In this document: positions 5,801 to 7,064 of the stretch, one piece after another
Layout of the letters: the number at the start of each line of letters is the position of its first letter
Numbering within the stretch: the first letter of the stretch is position 1
NCBI GenBank assembly: GCA_946999425.1
Contig: CAMQDG010000069.1
Coordinates: forward strand, 1 to 7,064
Origin: an uncultured Peptoniphilus sp.
GTDB lineage: Bacteria; Bacillota; Clostridia; Tissierellales; Peptoniphilaceae
DNA: 7,064 bases
Direction: 5' to 3'
Position numbers and translations under genes: made by a program
Notes under the pieces: generated by a model
Told to the model about the DNA's origin: nothing
Seen by the model: only the letters and a program-made list of their open reading frames with translations
The model's database searches: none

Positions 5801-7049
5801 TAAAATCACCGAATTCTTTCTTCTCAACCTCACTTAAAGTTGCCTTAACCAAGGTACCTTCTTCATTATATTCCAAGATTTCTCCCTTAAAACTATTTAA
5901 AAATTCATTTAATTTACCTGCTTGGCTAAAGGGAAATAAAAGTTTTTCTTCAGTATAAGATAGGCCTAAGTTTTTTTCTATGGCTTTTAGTAAAACTTCC
6001 ATATTTTCATCTTTTTTTGCAGAAATAAAAATCTTATCTCCTGGAACTTGGGGAACTATCATTTCTTCAAATTCAGCCCTATCCATTTTATTAAAAACTG
6101 TAAGAATAGGTCTATCCAAAACTTCCAATTCTTTTAAAATGTCCATGGTGGTCTTATATTGAATTTCCAAATCAGAGTTTGAGGAATCTATAACGTGAAC
6201 AATTAAATCTGCATTTTTTACTTCTTCCAAGGTCGATTTAAAAGCTTCAACTAATTTTGTGGGAAGCTTTGAAACAAATCCTACTGTATCGGAAATAATA
6301 AAATCTCTGCCATTTAAGAGTTTTGCCTGTCTTATACCTGGATCCAGAGTGGCAAAGAGCATATTTTTTACAAATACATCTTTTCCTGTATTCTCCTTAA
6401 TTCTATTTAAAATTGTAGATTTTCCTGCATTGGTATAGCCTACTAAGGCAACATTGGGAAGAGGTGATTCTCTTCTTTTCTTTGCAGCATTTTCCCTATT
6501 AAGTTCCGCTTTCTTAAGTTTTTTCTTAATAGAGTTTATTTCTCTTAACAGTCTACGTCTATCTGTTTCAATAATTTGTTCTCCTGGTCCTCTTGTTCCT
6601 ATTCCTCCTCCTGTTCTTGACCAACCTTTTATCCCTAAAAGTCTTGGCAATTGATATTCTCTTTGAGCAAGCTGGACTTGGAGTTTAGCTTCATAAGTAT
6701 TTGCTCTCATTGCAAAAATATCTAAAATTAAATTTGTCCTATCAACGACTTTTAATTTTAACTCTTCTTCAAGATTACGTACTTGAATGCCTGAAAGTTC
6801 ATCGTTAAAAATAACTGTTTCAACTTCCATATTTTTTGCAATTTCTTTTATTTCTTTTACTTTTCCCGCTCCTATTAAATATTTAGGATTAAATTTTTCT
6901 ATATTTTGTGTAACAACTCCCACAACTTGTCCCTCGTCAGCTTTTACCAATTCTCTAAGTTCTTCAAGACTGGAACTTAAGGTATTTGGAAAACTTCCCA
7001 GGTCAGTTGCAACAATAATTACTTTCTCTATTTTTTTTGTGTTTTCCAT
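5793..7049 (-). CDS. hflX: GTPase HflX, ribosome-splitting/50S-associated
   Basis: A 418-residue ribosome-associated GTPase that splits stalled or hibernating 70S ribosomes, for instance after heat or antibiotic stress. The N-terminal HflX domain covers about residues 8-120, with NPKYLIGAGKV near 54-64. Then come LQVQLAQREYQLPRL, the Gly-rich GTRGPGE segment (151-157) and a basic coiled-coil linker (about 160-195). The G domain has G1 GYTNAGKST (204-212), G3 DTVG (254-257), G4 NKMD (320-323) and G5 SAK (343-345), followed by the usual C-terminal domain ending FGDFIV. The length is normal for a Bacillota HflX. I start at the ATG at 7049. It has no recognisable ribosome binding site, and the frame stays open to the window edge (TTG at 7064), so an upstream start cannot be excluded. 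First gene of the hflX-yigZ-nadE cluster within view. Confidence 0.95.
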   Translation of the reverse strand: MENTKKIEKVIIVATDLGSFPNTLSSSLEELRELVKADEGQVVGVVTQNIEKFNPKYLIGAGKVKEIKEIAKNMEVETVIFNDELSGIQVRNLEEELKLKVVDRTNLILDIFAMRANTYEAKLQVQLAQREYQLPRLLGIKGWSRTGGGIGTRGPGEQIIETDRRRLLREINSIKKKLKKAELNRENAAKKRRESPLPNVALVGYTNAGKSTILNRIKENTGKDVFVKNMLFATLDPGIRQAKLLNGRDFIISDTVGFVSKLPTKLVEAFKSTLEEVKNADLIVHVIDSSNSDLEIQYKTTMDILKELEVLDRPILTVFNKMDRAEFEEMIVPQVPGDKIFISAKKDENMEVLLKAIEKNLGLSYTEEKLLFPFSQAGKLNEFLNSFKGEILEYNEEGTLVKATLSEVEKKEFGDFIV

Positions 7050-7055
7050 AATTAG

Positions 7056-7061
7056 ATTATA
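7056..7061 (-). promoter_or_regulatory. Possible -10 element directly before hflX
   Basis: A perfect TATAAT sits six bases upstream of the hflX ATG, in place of a ribosome binding site. If it works as a -10 element, transcription would begin at or next to the A of the ATG, giving a leaderless mRNA. The -35 region lies beyond the window, so this remains tentative. Confidence 0.35.
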
Positions 7062-7064
7062 CAA

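Overview
The window is AT-rich with short intergenic gaps and strong GGAGG-type ribosome binding sites. It also carries a T-box riboswitch and a lipoprotein-type solute-binding protein. Together these point to a low-GC Gram-positive bacterium (Bacillota), probably an anaerobic clostridial or Tissierellia-like lineage. The genus cannot be settled from the sequence alone.

Layout. (1) Positions 1-688, minus strand: the N-terminal 229 residues of an M24-family Xaa-Pro aminopeptidase that runs off the left edge before its catalytic domain. (2) Positions 689-881: a divergent intergenic region with a good sigma-A-type promoter and a 5'-UTR hairpin reading into a single-gene short-chain flavodoxin (882-1307, plus). 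(3) Positions 1308-1434: a convergent junction holding a strong bidirectional terminator and two perfect tandem 37-bp units, each a hairpin followed by T-runs. (4) Positions 1433-4063, minus: a three-gene ABC importer operon (lipoprotein binding protein, permease, ATPase; COG2984/COG4120/COG1101 type, the TrpXYZ-like group), with genes overlapping by 1 and 8 bases. (5) Positions 4095-4396: its promoter and a full T-box leader with stem I, stem II, stem III, the T-box sequence and an intrinsic terminator. (6) Positions 4415-7049, minus: a probable hflX-yigZ-nadE operon (ribosome-splitting GTPase, IMPACT/YigZ-family protein, NAD synthetase) with overlapping or closely spaced genes.

How it fits together. 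The T-box couples importer expression to charging of one tRNA. The most likely specifier codon is UUC (Phe), and the tRNA-acceptor-pairing sequence UGGU requires an A discriminator base, which fits tRNA-Phe and argues against Ser or Trp. The operon is therefore best read as an aromatic amino acid importer, probably for phenylalanine, induced when uncharged tRNA-Phe builds up. The other genes are conserved housekeeping functions. I see no phage, transposon, CRISPR or defence genes, and no clear sign of an entirely new system. The points most worth following are the T-box/importer assignment, the duplicated terminator units, the altered FMN-loop residues of the flavodoxin, and a possible leaderless start for hflX.
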